64,000 bases of DNA from Flavobacterium degerlachei. GTDB taxonomy: Bacteria; Bacteroidota; Bacteroidia; Flavobacteriales; Flavobacteriaceae. The translations under genes and the position numbers were made by a program. The DNA lies in the NCBI RefSeq assembly GCF_900106645.1, contig NZ_FNMV01000017.1, positions 17,718-81,717 on the forward strand, given 5' to 3'. Shown here piece after piece: positions 44,180 to 55,500 of the stretch. Under the pieces are notes generated by a model. It had not been told where the DNA came from. It did no database searches and saw only the letters and a program-made list of their open reading frames with translations. Every line of letters begins with the position of its first letter. Positions within the stretch are counted from its first letter, which is position 1.

Positions 44180-44464
44180 TTATTTAATTTCTACTAATAT
44201 TGCATCCGGATATCCAATCCTTTGCGCTTCTAATTACATTTTTGTTGTTTTTTCCAGATTAGATCCTTCTCCCTACATATACCTAAATAATTCATTGTCA
44301 AATGTACTTGATATATTGCTTAATCCTTTTAAATTACTGGATATTAACGGTATCTTTTTAGCGCTTGCTAAAAGCTGTACTTTATATAAAATTTGATTAT
44401 TAATTGAAGATACATTTTCTACTAAACTAGTATTACTATCTTCAATTGCTTTATCAACAATTCA
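44180..44464 (-). pseudogene. Decayed SPOR-like C-terminal domain of the second amidase
   Basis: The complement right after the stop of the gene at 44465 still reads, in the same frame and past two tandem TGA codons, a protein that parallels the C-terminal domain of the intact amidase: ILYKVQLLASAKKIPL against VIFKVQIAASGRKMDL, then NLKGLSNIS against NFKGLRNIS, and ELFRYM followed by a TAG where the paralogue has Tyr. Further on, after a frame change, EAQRIGYPDAILVEIK matches EAKAKGYDSAFLIAFK. The domain has been lost by nonsense and frameshift mutations. Confidence 0.75.
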
Positions 44465-45241
44465 TCAAGCTCCAAAATATTTCTTTTTATACTGAACTAT
44501 CGCATTTGCTATTTGCAATGCCATTTGATCTTGTCCTTCCTCTGAGTTCAAAAATTCCCCCTCTTCTTTATTTGATAGAAACCCTAGCTCAATTAAAACA
44601 CTAGGCATATAAACTGCGTCTAAAACCCACAGTGGCTGTTGCTTTATACCTCTGGAATTTCTATTTAATTTATTTGTGAAATTATCCTGAATTTCAGTAG
44701 CTAATATAATACTATTATTCAAGTTCTCTTCTTGCAAAATAGTCAATCCAATCAAGGATTCTGGTTTACTAGGGTCAAATCCTTGGTACGTATCTTTAAA
44801 ATTATCTTCTAATAAAATTACTGAATTTTCCCTTTTCGCAACCTCTAAATTAAGATCACTTCGAGACAAACCCATTACAAAAGTTTCAGTCCCATAAGGC
44901 TGAAAATTTTTCACAGAATTGCAGTGAATAGAAACAAACAAATTAGCATTCGCTTTGTTCGCAATCTTTGGTCTATTTGCTAATTCAATAAAAACATCAG
45001 AAGTTCGAGTATAAATAATTTTAAAACCATCTGTTTTTTCTAAAATACTCCCCACCTTTAGCGCAGTTTTAAGCGCAATTACTTTTTCAGTAAAGCCATG
45101 ATAAGAATTTCCGGGGTCTTTACCGCCATGACCTGCATCTAACACTACAGTAAGCGTTTGATCGTTTTGAGAAAACGCACTTGTACTATTAAATAATATA
45201 AAAATTGGTATCAAAAAAAAACTATAATAATTGAATTTCAT
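44465..45241 (-). CDS. N-acetylmuramoyl-L-alanine amidase, catalytic domain only
   Basis: A 258-residue exported Amidase_3 protein, paralogous to the one at 42966. Signal peptide (about 1-24), zinc and catalytic residues in DAGHGGKDPG, GFTEKVIALK, VSIHCNS and VLIELGF are intact, so it should be active. It ends at FGA with two stop codons; the C-terminal SPOR-like domain that its paralogue has is present downstream only as a wreck. Loss of that domain would alter targeting to the septum. It diverges from the LptD gene at 45355. Confidence 0.92.
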   Translation of the reverse strand: MKFNYYSFFLIPIFILFNSTSAFSQNDQTLTVVLDAGHGGKDPGNSYHGFTEKVIALKTALKVGSILEKTDGFKIIYTRTSDVFIELANRPKIANKANANLFVSIHCNSVKNFQPYGTETFVMGLSRSDLNLEVAKRENSVILLEDNFKDTYQGFDPSKPESLIGLTILQEENLNNSIILATEIQDNFTNKLNRNSRGIKQQPLWVLDAVYMPSVLIELGFLSNKEEGEFLNSEEGQDQMALQIANAIVQYKKKYFGA

Positions 45242-45354
45242 ATGTAAAATTTAATTTTAATAAATACATGCATAATTCTAAAGTTAATTTAATTAAAACA
45301 CTGAGGTTATAAAAATTTTATTTGATTATTTTTGACAAAAAATAATCTGTAAGT

Positions 45355-48108
45355 TTGACACTTCAAAAAACAGGCCATAATTTTACAAAAATAGTATTTA
45401 AACCTTTGCAGACAAACTTATTTAATATCGTTTTATTATCATTTTTCCTAACAATAGGACATGGAAATTTATATTCCCAAGATATATCAAAAAAAACGAC
45501 CGCCATTCCGAACAAAAAACAAATTACTCTCTCTAATTCAAACACTAACAATGTGAAAAAGGAGACTGTTGCTATAAAAAAAGAAACGGATACCATAATA
45601 AAAAAGGATAGTATAAAGCCAACGAAAGCATTTCTTGATGGCAAAGTAAAATACAAGGCTGATCAATATGCCCGAATTGATCAGAAGAAAAAACTCATTA
45701 CCATTTACGATAAAGCCGAACTATATTATCAAGATATTGAATTAAAGGCAGGAATAATCGTAATGGATTACGAAAAAAATGAAGTGTATGCGGGAAGAAT
45801 TAAAGATTCTACAGGTAAATACACACAATTACCCCATTTTAAACAAGGAGAAAATGAAGTAGAACCGGATTCTATTCGATTTAACTTTAAGACAAAAAAA
45901 GCTTTAATATGGAATTCCAGGTCAGATCAAGGCGAATTTAAAATTAAGGCTGAAATTACTAAAAAAGAGAATGACTCTGTCTACTTTTTAAAAGGTGCTC
46001 GATTCACAACTTCTTCAAATATTGAAAAACCTGAATATTATTTTCAAACCAATAAAGTTAAGTTTATCCCTGGTAAAAAAGTAGTGACCGGACTAACCAA
46101 TATGGTTATCGCAGACGTGCCGACTCCTATTGCACTGCCATTTGCCTATTTCCCCTTAAGTAAAGAAACAGCTGTATCTGGAATAATATTACCCAGCTAT
46201 AACGACTCTAACACTAGAGGTTTCTCCTTGCAAAACGGAGGGTATTACTTTGCATTAAGCGACAATTACGATTTAACGGTATTAGGAGATTATTATACTA
46301 ATGGTAGTTATGGTTTGCGATTTGAATCCTCTTATGCAAAGCGTTATAACTATCGAGGTAACATAAATTTCAGATATGAAAACTTAATTACCAGCGAAAG
46401 AGGTTATCCAGATTATGCAAAACAAAAAATCTACAACTTACAATGGTCTCATGCCAGAGATTCAAAAGCAAATCCAAACTCCAGCTTTTCGGCTTCTGTC
46501 AATCTTGGAAGTAGTAAATACTTTCAACAGTCTATCAACCTCGCTAATGTAGGGTCGAACCTTAATAATTCCCTAAACTCTTCCATTTCTTATTCAAAAA
46601 CCTTTAATTCCATACCGCAAGTTAGAATGTCATTGTCAGCAACACATTCGCAAAACACACAAACGGAAGTAATAAACATGACGTTACCTACACTTCAATT
46701 AAGTGTAGACAGAATTTATCCGTTTGCAGGAAAAGACGGCGTTAAAAAAGGATTCATTAAGAATATAAATTTGCAATACAATTTAAGCGGAAGAAATACA
46801 ATCACAACTACAGATTCCTTATTCTTCAAACCAGAGATGTTTAGAGATGCACAACTAGGTATGCAACATAGTATCCCTTTAAGCACCAATTTTAAATTGT
46901 TTAAATATTTTAGTGCATCAACCTCTGGAAATTATGAGGAAGTTTGGTATGCCAAAACAATTGAGAGATCTTACGATACAGAACAAAGCGCAGTAGTAGA
47001 CAAAACAGTAAGTGGTTTTGATGCATTTAGAACTTACTCTTTTTCATCCAGTTTAGGAACTACAATTTACGGAACATTCAATCTTGGAAAGGATAAAAAA
47101 ATACAGTCTATTAGACATGTCATGCGACCATCGGTTTCCTATGGTTATACTCCAAGTTTTGAAAAATATTACGATACTTATGCTATAGATGCTACCGGAA
47201 CTACTACAAAACAGTATTCCCGATTTGAATCAGGGATTTTTGGAGCTCCAGGACTAACCAATTCTAATACATTAGGCTTTGACTTAAGCAACACCTTTGA
47301 GGCTAAAGTAAAAGACAGTGACAGCACTAAAGTGGAGCCTAAAAAAATCATGCTGCTCAACAATTTAAATTTATCAACCAGCTATAATCTAGATGCTGAT
47401 GGTGTAAATGAACTTGCTTGGTCTCCAGTGAGAGTTAGTGGTGGAACACAACTATTTAAAAATAAAATGAATGTCAATTTTGGAGCAACACTAGATCCTT
47501 ACGCGATAGATAATTCTGGAAACAGAATGAATCTTTTCAATATTGACAATGGAGGTAGCCTATTTAGAATGACTAGTGCTAACATGACCTTAAATTACTC
47601 TATTTCCAGCAAGGAAAAAGACGGTACTAAGAAAGATAAAAATAATCAAAGTCAACGAAATGGAGGTCGTGAGGATGACCTTTTTGGTAAAAATACCGTT
47701 CTCAATGACAATACTAAAAGCCAATTTGACGGCAGTGAAGAAACTGGTGACGACAAGATATCAGAGTTTTTTAGTTCTAAGTTGCCTTGGGATATGACAT
47801 TTGCCTATTCATTAACATATGGAAATACCAATAGGGAGAAAGAAATTATTGGAAACTCGATAATGATTTCTGCTAATGCCGATTTGACACCAAAATGGAA
47901 AGCCGGAATATCAACTGGTTATGATTTTGTACAAAATGGAGTTACCTACACTCAACTGCGTTTCGAGCGTGATTTACTGAGTTGGAGAATGGATTTTAAC
48001 TGGACTCCTTTTGGAACAAACGCAAACTGGGGCTTCTTTATTGGAATAAAATCAGGTGTCTTAAGCGACATTAAATGGGATAAACGAAGTACAAATACAA
48101 CACGTTAA
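45355..48108 (+). CDS. lptD: Putative LPS-assembly protein LptD (Bacteroidota type)
   Basis: A 917-residue outer-membrane protein that should insert lipopolysaccharide into the outer leaflet. The frame has no ATG before the domain, so TTG at 45355 is taken as start; this gives a signal-like N-terminus (hydrophobic NIVLLSFFLTIGHG, cleavage near LYSQ). After a Thr/Lys-rich linker, residues about 95-260 form an OstA/LptA-like jellyroll (VKYKADQYARIDQKKKLITI) and the rest is a large beta-barrel with repeated aromatic strands. It is typical of the LptD_2 group, which is very different in sequence from the E. coli protein. ridA follows at 53 bases. Confidence 0.88.
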   Translation: MTLQKTGHNFTKIVFKPLQTNLFNIVLLSFFLTIGHGNLYSQDISKKTTAIPNKKQITLSNSNTNNVKKETVAIKKETDTIIKKDSIKPTKAFLDGKVKYKADQYARIDQKKKLITIYDKAELYYQDIELKAGIIVMDYEKNEVYAGRIKDSTGKYTQLPHFKQGENEVEPDSIRFNFKTKKALIWNSRSDQGEFKIKAEITKKENDSVYFLKGARFTTSSNIEKPEYYFQTNKVKFIPGKKVVTGLTNMVIADVPTPIALPFAYFPLSKETAVSGIILPSYNDSNTRGFSLQNGGYYFALSDNYDLTVLGDYYTNGSYGLRFESSYAKRYNYRGNINFRYENLITSERGYPDYAKQKIYNLQWSHARDSKANPNSSFSASVNLGSSKYFQQSINLANVGSNLNNSLNSSISYSKTFNSIPQVRMSLSATHSQNTQTEVINMTLPTLQLSVDRIYPFAGKDGVKKGFIKNINLQYNLSGRNTITTTDSLFFKPEMFRDAQLGMQHSIPLSTNFKLFKYFSASTSGNYEEVWYAKTIERSYDTEQSAVVDKTVSGFDAFRTYSFSSSLGTTIYGTFNLGKDKKIQSIRHVMRPSVSYGYTPSFEKYYDTYAIDATGTTTKQYSRFESGIFGAPGLTNSNTLGFDLSNTFEAKVKDSDSTKVEPKKIMLLNNLNLSTSYNLDADGVNELAWSPVRVSGGTQLFKNKMNVNFGATLDPYAIDNSGNRMNLFNIDNGGSLFRMTSANMTLNYSISSKEKDGTKKDKNNQSQRNGGREDDLFGKNTVLNDNTKSQFDGSEETGDDKISEFFSSKLPWDMTFAYSLTYGNTNREKEIIGNSIMISANADLTPKWKAGISTGYDFVQNGVTYTQLRFERDLLSWRMDFNWTPFGTNANWGFFIGIKSGVLSDIKWDKRSTNTTR

Positions 48109-48161
48109 TTTTCGGTTTTTTAAACCGTTTCCACTTTAAACATAAATTTACACTTAATAGT

Positions 48162-48542
48162 ATGAAAAAGATAATTTTTACAGAAAAAGCACCTGCTCCT
48201 ATTGGTCCTTACAATCAGGCCGTACTTAAAGGAAATACTCTTTATACTTCAGGACAAATTGCCCTAGACCCTGACACAGGGAATTTAGTTATGGATAGCA
48301 TCGAAGCTGAAACACAACAAGTAATGAAGAACATGGAAGCGGTACTTGAAGCTGCAGGAATGACCTTTGAAAATGTGGTAAAAACGACCATATTCATCAT
48401 GGACATGAATGATTTTGCCCGTATAAATACCATTTACGCTTCTTATTTTAACGAGAAAACTGCTCCAGCACGTGAAACGGTTCAAGTGGCATGCTTACCA
48501 AAAAATGTAAATGTCGAAATTTCTATGATTGCTATTCTATAG
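48162..48542 (+). CDS. ridA: RidA family reactive intermediate deaminase
   Basis: A 126-residue trimeric enzyme that hydrolyses reactive enamines and imines such as 2-aminoacrylate. Signatures: PAPIGPYNQAV near the start, YTSGQIALDP, and PARETVQVACLPKNVNVEI, which carries the essential Arg. Length and motif spacing are standard. It follows lptD by 53 bases and may share its transcript. A terminator follows. Confidence 0.95.
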   Translation: MKKIIFTEKAPAPIGPYNQAVLKGNTLYTSGQIALDPDTGNLVMDSIEAETQQVMKNMEAVLEAAGMTFENVVKTTIFIMDMNDFARINTIYASYFNEKTAPARETVQVACLPKNVNVEISMIAIL

Positions 48543-48561
48543 TTTAACAAAATAGATCTCA

Positions 48562-48604
48562 AAAAAATGTCCCGACTTATATAAAAGCGGGACATTTTTT
48601 TTTG
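48562..48604 (+). terminator. Terminator after ridA
   Basis: AAATGTCCCG pairs with CGGGACATTT, extended by CTT/AAG, followed by a long T-run. Confidence 0.85.
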
Positions 48605-48611
48605 ATACTAT

Positions 48612-48649
48612 TCTAATAAAAAAACCGTTTCAGTATATGAAACGGTTTA
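48612..48649 (-). terminator. Terminator after mgsA
   Basis: On the complement AAACCGTTTCA pairs perfectly with TGAAACGGTTT around a 5-base loop, then a T-run. It faces the ridA terminator. Confidence 0.85.
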
Positions 48650-48677
48650 AGTATATATATATTCAGAATATAAAATT

Positions 48678-49052
48678 CTATAATTTCATTGTAATTGCAT
48701 TTAAAAGCAACTGAGCAGTAGCTTCATTTGTTGCAATTGGCACATTATGAACATCACAAACACGAAGCAACATATTGATATCTACTTCATGAGCGTGGCT
48801 CGCTAGCGGATCTTTAAAGAACAAAACCATTTTAGTTTTACCCTCTGCTACTCTTGAAGCAATTTGAGCGTCACCTCCCAAAGGTCCCGAAAGCATTTTT
48901 TTAACCTTAAATCCAGCCTTTTCGGCCTTACTTCCAGTTGTTCCAGTTGCTACGAGTTTTATTTTTTCATTTTGTAAAATAGCAGTGTTTTTATTCAAAA
49001 ACTGAACCATATCTGCTTTTTTACCGTCATGTGCAATAATTGCAATTTCCAT
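48678..49052 (-). CDS. mgsA: Methylglyoxal synthase
   Basis: A 124-residue enzyme that converts dihydroxyacetone phosphate to methylglyoxal and phosphate, a bypass that relieves sugar-phosphate stress. Motifs IAHDGKK, ATGTTG, GPLGGDAQIA (catalytic Asp) and DPLASHAHEVD are intact. It is shorter than the E. coli enzyme at the N-terminus, as usual in this phylum. It starts 13 bases after the GlcNAc-kinase-like gene and is likely co-transcribed with it. Confidence 0.95.
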   Translation of the reverse strand: MEIAIIAHDGKKADMVQFLNKNTAILQNEKIKLVATGTTGSKAEKAGFKVKKMLSGPLGGDAQIASRVAEGKTKMVLFFKDPLASHAHEVDINMLLRVCDVHNVPIATNEATAQLLLNAITMKL

Positions 49053-49065
49053 AGCTAATGTTCTA

Positions 49066-49917
49066 TTATTTATTTGCTATATGATAAGCTATTAGTCCGT
49101 CAATAGGTCTTCTAAGAACGTTCCCTAATTTTAAATCATATTTATCAAAAGTCTGTTGCAACTCGTCTTTCAAATAGAAAGCGATAGAACCTACAAAATG
49201 CACAGGAACTTCCTTACAGTTATCGTATTGCCTTATATAGTTTTTTACAAACGATTTCATTCCCTTGAAAATGATTTTTTTGCAAAACTCTGTGTCTTTA
49301 TGTTGAATTAAAAACTTGGCAAAAGTTGCCAAATACGCATTCGGATTAGGTTCCTTATATAATTTACTTTTAACAGCATCTGGGTCTAAATCATATTCTT
49401 TTTCAAATTCTACTGCCAATTCTTTTGGCATTTTATTGAAATAGTATTTTCTGATCAATTCTTTTCCAAAAACATTTCCACTACAGTCATCCATTACAAT
49501 ATAACCCAATGATTGCACTTTTTGATGTAATTCTTTACCGTCAAAATAACTACAGTTTGATCCAGTTCCCAAAATACTAACAATCGCTTTTTGTCCCTTA
49601 GGAGTAGTAGCATAAACTGCAGCATAAGTATCCTCTTCAACTGAAATTATGGCGTTTGGAAAATAACTTTTAAAAACTTGCGATAAGCTAAGCTTCATTC
49701 TATCAGTCCCACAACCTGCTCCATAAAAAAACAAATGTGTTGCATTTTTTTTGTTTTGCAAGATATCAAAACGATCATTTAGACGTTCAATAATTTCATC
49801 TGCCTCTAGTACCTCAGGGTTTAATCCCAAAGTTTGTGTTGTAAACAACACTTTACCATTATCATCTATCGCTATCCAATCGGCTTTCGTAGAACCACTA
49901 TCAACTATTAATCTCAT
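49066..49917 (-). CDS. BadF/BadG-type N-acetylglucosamine kinase-like protein
   Basis: A 283-residue ASKHA-fold ATPase. The first phosphate motif is DSGSTKADW (6-14), the second ILGTGSNCSY, and the adenosine loop follows in FVGSIAFY. Members in Bacteroidota are usually called N-acetylglucosamine kinase. That would fit with recycling of peptidoglycan sugars released by the GH3 and amidase enzymes in this window, though the sugar is not proven. It precedes mgsA; upstream lies the gapA terminator, so it has its own promoter. Confidence 0.88.
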   Translation of the reverse strand: MRLIVDSGSTKADWIAIDDNGKVLFTTQTLGLNPEVLEADEIIERLNDRFDILQNKKNATHLFFYGAGCGTDRMKLSLSQVFKSYFPNAIISVEEDTYAAVYATTPKGQKAIVSILGTGSNCSYFDGKELHQKVQSLGYIVMDDCSGNVFGKELIRKYYFNKMPKELAVEFEKEYDLDPDAVKSKLYKEPNPNAYLATFAKFLIQHKDTEFCKKIIFKGMKSFVKNYIRQYDNCKEVPVHFVGSIAFYLKDELQQTFDKYDLKLGNVLRRPIDGLIAYHIANK

Positions 49918-49996
49918 CTTTTTGGTTTTTGGTTTTGGATTTCTATTCTCAATCTAAGATCGATATGGTTAAATCCGATACAATATAAAAATAAAA

Positions 49997-50031
49997 AAAT
50001 AAAATCCCGTCAAAAAATATTTTGACGGGAC
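49997..50031 (-). terminator. Terminator after gapA
   Basis: On the complement TCCCGTCAAAA pairs perfectly with TTTTGACGGGA around ATAT-type loop bases, followed by an A/T-rich T-run. Confidence 0.85.
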
Positions 50032-50048
50032 TAAATAACTAAATAATA

Positions 50049-51071
<1,023 letters not shown>

Positions 51072-51120
51072 TTAACGTATTAAAAAGTCTAATTTCCTCA
51101 CTATAAACTTTACTCTATTT

Positions 51121-52107
51121 TTATGTTGACATGATGTCAGAAACTCTTAACAATTCTCTATCAATCTCTGATTTTCCTTTTATGGCTTGCTCCAAAGGAG
51201 TTAGATTTACTTTGTCATTCTGCAAACCTACCATATAACTTGACTTTCCTTCTAACAAAGATTCTACTGCTTTCACACCTAATCTACTAGCTAGAACTCT
51301 ATCAAAACAAGAAGGTGATCCACCACGTTGCATATGGCCTAAAACAGAAACTCTAACATCATATTCAGGTAAATTTGCTTCTACGTAATCTTTCAGTTCA
51401 AATACATTTTTACCTATTTTATCACCTTCTGCGATTACCACAATACTTGATGATTTACCAGACGCTTTACTCTTTTGCAAAGAATCTAACAATCTTTCTA
51501 ATCCTAAGTCTTCTTCTGGAATAAGTATCTCTTCGGCACCAGCACCAATACCAGCATTTAAAGCAATATGACCGGCATCTCTACCCATAACCTCTACAAA
51601 GAACAATCGGTTATGCGAACTAGCAGTATCTCTAATTTTATCAATTACATCCACTACGGTGTTTAAGGCTGTGTCATATCCTAGTGTGTGACTAGTCCCG
51701 AATATATCATTATCAATTGTTCCTGGAATTCCCATTACTGGAAAATCAAATTCAGTATTAAATATCAAACCTCCGGTAAATGTTCCGTCTCCTCCAATTA
51801 CCACTAAGGCATCAATCCCTGCTTTCACAAGATGTGCATGGGCTTTTTTTCTTCCTTCTGGAGTTCTAAACTCAATAGAACGAGCTGATTTTAAAACTGT
51901 CCCCCCTTTATTGACAATATTATTTACACTTCGAGGTCCCATTTCTTTGAAGTCACCTTCAATCATTCCTTGATATCCTCTATAAATTCCTATACATTCA
52001 ATGTTATGGTACGCACAAGTTCTAACAACTGATCTTATGGCGGCATTCATTCCAGGAGAATCTCCCCCTGAAGTAAGAACCCCTACTTTTTTTATTGTTT
52101 TTGGCAT
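51121..52107 (-). CDS. pfkA: ATP-dependent 6-phosphofructokinase
   Basis: A 328-residue kinase that phosphorylates fructose 6-phosphate in glycolysis. Motifs: TSGGDSPGMNAAIR (12-25), VIGGDGTF with Gly after GD (typical of ATP rather than pyrophosphate use), PGTIDNDI (catalytic Asp), and GHMQRGGSPS. Length matches the bacterial allosteric type. A TATGTTTG -7 element lies at 52135-52142 on the complement. gapA follows. Confidence 0.97.
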   Translation of the reverse strand: MPKTIKKVGVLTSGGDSPGMNAAIRSVVRTCAYHNIECIGIYRGYQGMIEGDFKEMGPRSVNNIVNKGGTVLKSARSIEFRTPEGRKKAHAHLVKAGIDALVVIGGDGTFTGGLIFNTEFDFPVMGIPGTIDNDIFGTSHTLGYDTALNTVVDVIDKIRDTASSHNRLFFVEVMGRDAGHIALNAGIGAGAEEILIPEEDLGLERLLDSLQKSKASGKSSSIVVIAEGDKIGKNVFELKDYVEANLPEYDVRVSVLGHMQRGGSPSCFDRVLASRLGVKAVESLLEGKSSYMVGLQNDKVNLTPLEQAIKGKSEIDRELLRVSDIMST

Positions 52108-52134
52108 TATTTAAGTATTAAAGTGTAAAATTAA

Positions 52135-52142
52135 CAAACATA
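52135..52142 (-). promoter_or_regulatory. -7 element for pfkA-gapA
   Basis: The complement reads TATGTTTG, a full match, 28 bases before the pfkA ATG. No well-spaced TTG. Confidence 0.45.
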
Positions 52143-52564
52143 TTACACTTTTAGCGTTATCTTTTTACTAAATTAGTTAAGTGAATTAAATTCAAACGTT
52201 TTCGTTAATAAGTTTTATTAAAATCAAAAAAAACACAGTTTTTATTCACAAAAGTTAATTTTTTCAATTTTTAATTGATAATTAACTAATAATAGACAAA
52301 AACACCTCTGTTTTGACTACTAATATTCAAGACTAGAAACTTGCGATTCACGCTCCTCTTTTTAACGAGCTTAAAAAAAGGAAACAACTATTTATCCTCT
52401 AAGTATTTTTTTGAAAAAACAAATAGCAAGTAAAAACTATTTCAAGTCATTTAAGACTATTACCAACTGGACTATTTATTTATTCTAAGTTTTTTTTTTG
52501 TAGATTATTAGGAATCGAAGAAAATGTAGAGTAAGACCTTTTGTACTAAAACCATTAAGAAGAT
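52143..52564. other. Gene-free region between pfkA and the TamB-like gene
   Basis: A/T-rich with several homopolymer runs. An imperfect hairpin (TCCT-TTTTTAA against TTAAAAA-GGA, about 52350-52382) may end the TamB transcript. No coding frame or known RNA was recognised. Confidence 0.4.
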
Positions 52565-55500
52565 TCAATCTTCATTCGGAATTATTGCTTCCTGATTTTT
52601 CTTGGGTTTTTCAGATTGCGGTGCCTTAGGCTTAGAAAAATTTATATATTCTGGCGCTAAATTTGAATCCTGAAATTGATCAACAGCTGCTTTTTCACTA
52701 CCTAATGTGTGATTTTTGAATATTTTATTGACCAATTCCTTGAAAGTATCAAAATCGACCTCATATGAAACACCAATTCCCTGTGTATACCCAATACCTT
52801 GCCCAATATAATTTATATCATTTTCTCTATTAAACAGGCGTAAGTTTAACGTTCCATCCTCATTTACCCTATATTGAATTTCTAAATCCCCTACAATTGC
52901 AGATTCATTTATACCTCCAAATGGAACCCCAACTTTTCCATTTATTGTTATTCTTTCATTGATTTTTGACGAGATGGTAGCTACAACACGACCGTCCGTT
53001 TCCTGGCCGATTCTTCTATCTGCAGAAATATAATTAAGTCCTACTTTAAATTTTTCATTATCTGATTGAATAATTCCTCCCAATAAACTGGATGCTGTTT
53101 CAAACAAACTTCCTGAAAAGTCAGACTGATTGACTCCTTCAGAACTTAAAAAACCACCTGAGGATAATAAATATAACGCTTGTGTTTGTCGTACATCCTT
53201 ATCATTAAGTTTATACTGAATCTCTGATTTTAGAACATTACTAACCGTAGGGAATTCGATATTAAAATCAGGCTCCGGACTAGCTAAATCACCACGTATA
53301 CCAATAATTACTTCCACTGGCACTTTCCTATTAAACGATGAATTTTCTAATAAAACAGCTGGGTTTGCAATCGTTTTATATACCGCTTCTAAATTCAATT
53401 GGGCTTTCATAGGATTTCCTTCCCAAATAATAGAACCTCCTTTTTTAACATCAAACTTCTTGTCTATAAGTCCTCCGTACTTGAAGTTATAACTTCCTTC
53501 ATATGCCTGGAAATCACCCCACATATTAAATTTACCCAATGTATTGATCTTGAAAAGTAACGAACCGAAACCCTTCCCTTTCATTCCATGTCCTGAATTT
53601 CTGTCTAAAATTACTTCAATCTCTGCATCTGGAGTTATATCAAGATCAAACTCTAGTCCAAGCCCTTTATATCGTCGACTATCCTCAACAATTCCCATTT
53701 TTATATTATACTTTTCTTTTTCGGTCAAAAAATGAACGAAGGCATTTTCGCTGACACTTTCGGCGGAGTTAATCGGAATTTTGACTTCAGTACCTTTTTC
53801 AGATTTTGCCTCAACCTTAATAAACAAGCCATTCGTTGGCCCTTTAATAGTTGCACTTCCGTCAATAAACGCAGTTCCATAATATGCGGCATCTTCACTA
53901 TCTTTTGTGTCAAGTACCAACAACCTTCTGGAATCAATAGATAAATCTAATTTCCAATCCCCAAAATTATTATGTTCAACAACTCCATTCAGCACACCCT
54001 TTGTACCAAATTTTGAATCGGTCAGAGTATTGTTTCTAAACAAAAACCGTTGTTCAGCAAGATCAATTACTGATCTTTCGTTTAATTCATAATCGACATT
54101 GAGATAAGGAATGGTCAAACCAGCATCATCTAGAAAAAGTCGGCCATTAATATCTGGTTTATCAACATTACCCCTGATAGTAGCATTCCCTGTAACCAAT
54201 CCCCTAATTTTGGATATTACATCTCCTCCTAATGAACCTAATACTCCCAAATTAAATTTAGCCAGTTTTAAATTCATATCAAGAACCGTTTCCTTATTTA
54301 CAATTTTGAAATTTCCATAGGCATTAAAAGATTCTAAATTTTCATTTTCCAAGAAAGAATTTATGGTAAATTTCTCCAAATTCTGATCTCCTTCGATATC
54401 AAATTTAAGAATACCCAGATCAGTTTCATTAATATTTAAATGATCTATAACTAATGATGCGGTAGGTTTATAAATCTCATCATTTTGTTTGAAATTTACA
54501 GCTCCATTTATATTCCCATTAAAAACGAACTTGCTGCTTGCTGGAGTAATTTTAAACAAATCAACATCCTTAAAGCTTAATTTCAAATCTTTATTTATGT
54601 TATCTTTTATAGTACCCTTGAGCGATATAGCCTGATCTTCATGAGAAAGTATAATGTCGTCAATATTGAAATTTTTAAAAGCCTTATCAAAAACAATCTG
54701 ATTGTTTGGAGTTTCATCTTCATTCAAAAACCAGAGATAATCTTTAAATTTCATCTCAGATTTATTTATCCCTACCACATTTTCATTATTCTTATTTATT
54801 GTATGATAAAGATTCAAGTTAAAATAATCCTCTCCTTGCGATCCTCCTTTAAATTCTGATCTAAAGAACAGGGTGTCTTTCATTGTTACGTTAATCAAAC
54901 TAAAGTCACGAACTTTATAGTATTTCGTTTTAATACTATCTAGTTCAATGTAAGCATTATAAAGAGGGTTTTTATTATCTATTGCCACTCTGATATTGTC
55001 AAAAATATTTTTTGAAGCTACAATTTGAGGAGAATTAAAGTTGAGCTTAAACTCCTGAATATCTGACTTTATATTCCCTTTAACAACGGTATTTGAACCA
55101 ATGGAAATTTCAGGATAGAATATTTCAATGATTTTATTATAAATAGTGAAGTTAAACTTCAAAAACTGTCCCTTATTCACCTTGTCAGGTTTGAAATTTG
55201 TATACAAGCTTCCCAACGAATTCTTGACTAAATTACCTAATTGGTCGAATTGAAACTTACCCACAATTTCACCTTGAACAATATCAGGAGAATTCACTGT
55301 AATCGTACGCACTCGATCTTGATCAAAACTGGAATTTATATTAAAATCATCAAAACTATAAGTATCCTTTTCATTCTGATACGACGTTTCTTTTATATAA
55401 ATATTTCCTTCCAAATTTTCAATTGTATTACCGCTTACTTGAACAACAACATCACCTTTAAAAACGGAAACAGAATCTTTTACTAATTTTAACCTATGCA

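Noticed and set aside
47650..47760. Possible frameshift or low-complexity insertion in lptD (Lys/Asp/Asn-rich loop)
   Set aside because: The reading frame is continuous and the barrel strands resume after it; it looks like a long extracellular or periplasmic loop.
53725..53944. Small open frames on both strands inside the TamB-like gene
   Set aside because: They lie wholly within a 1479-codon frame with clear TamB character and have no recognisable domains.
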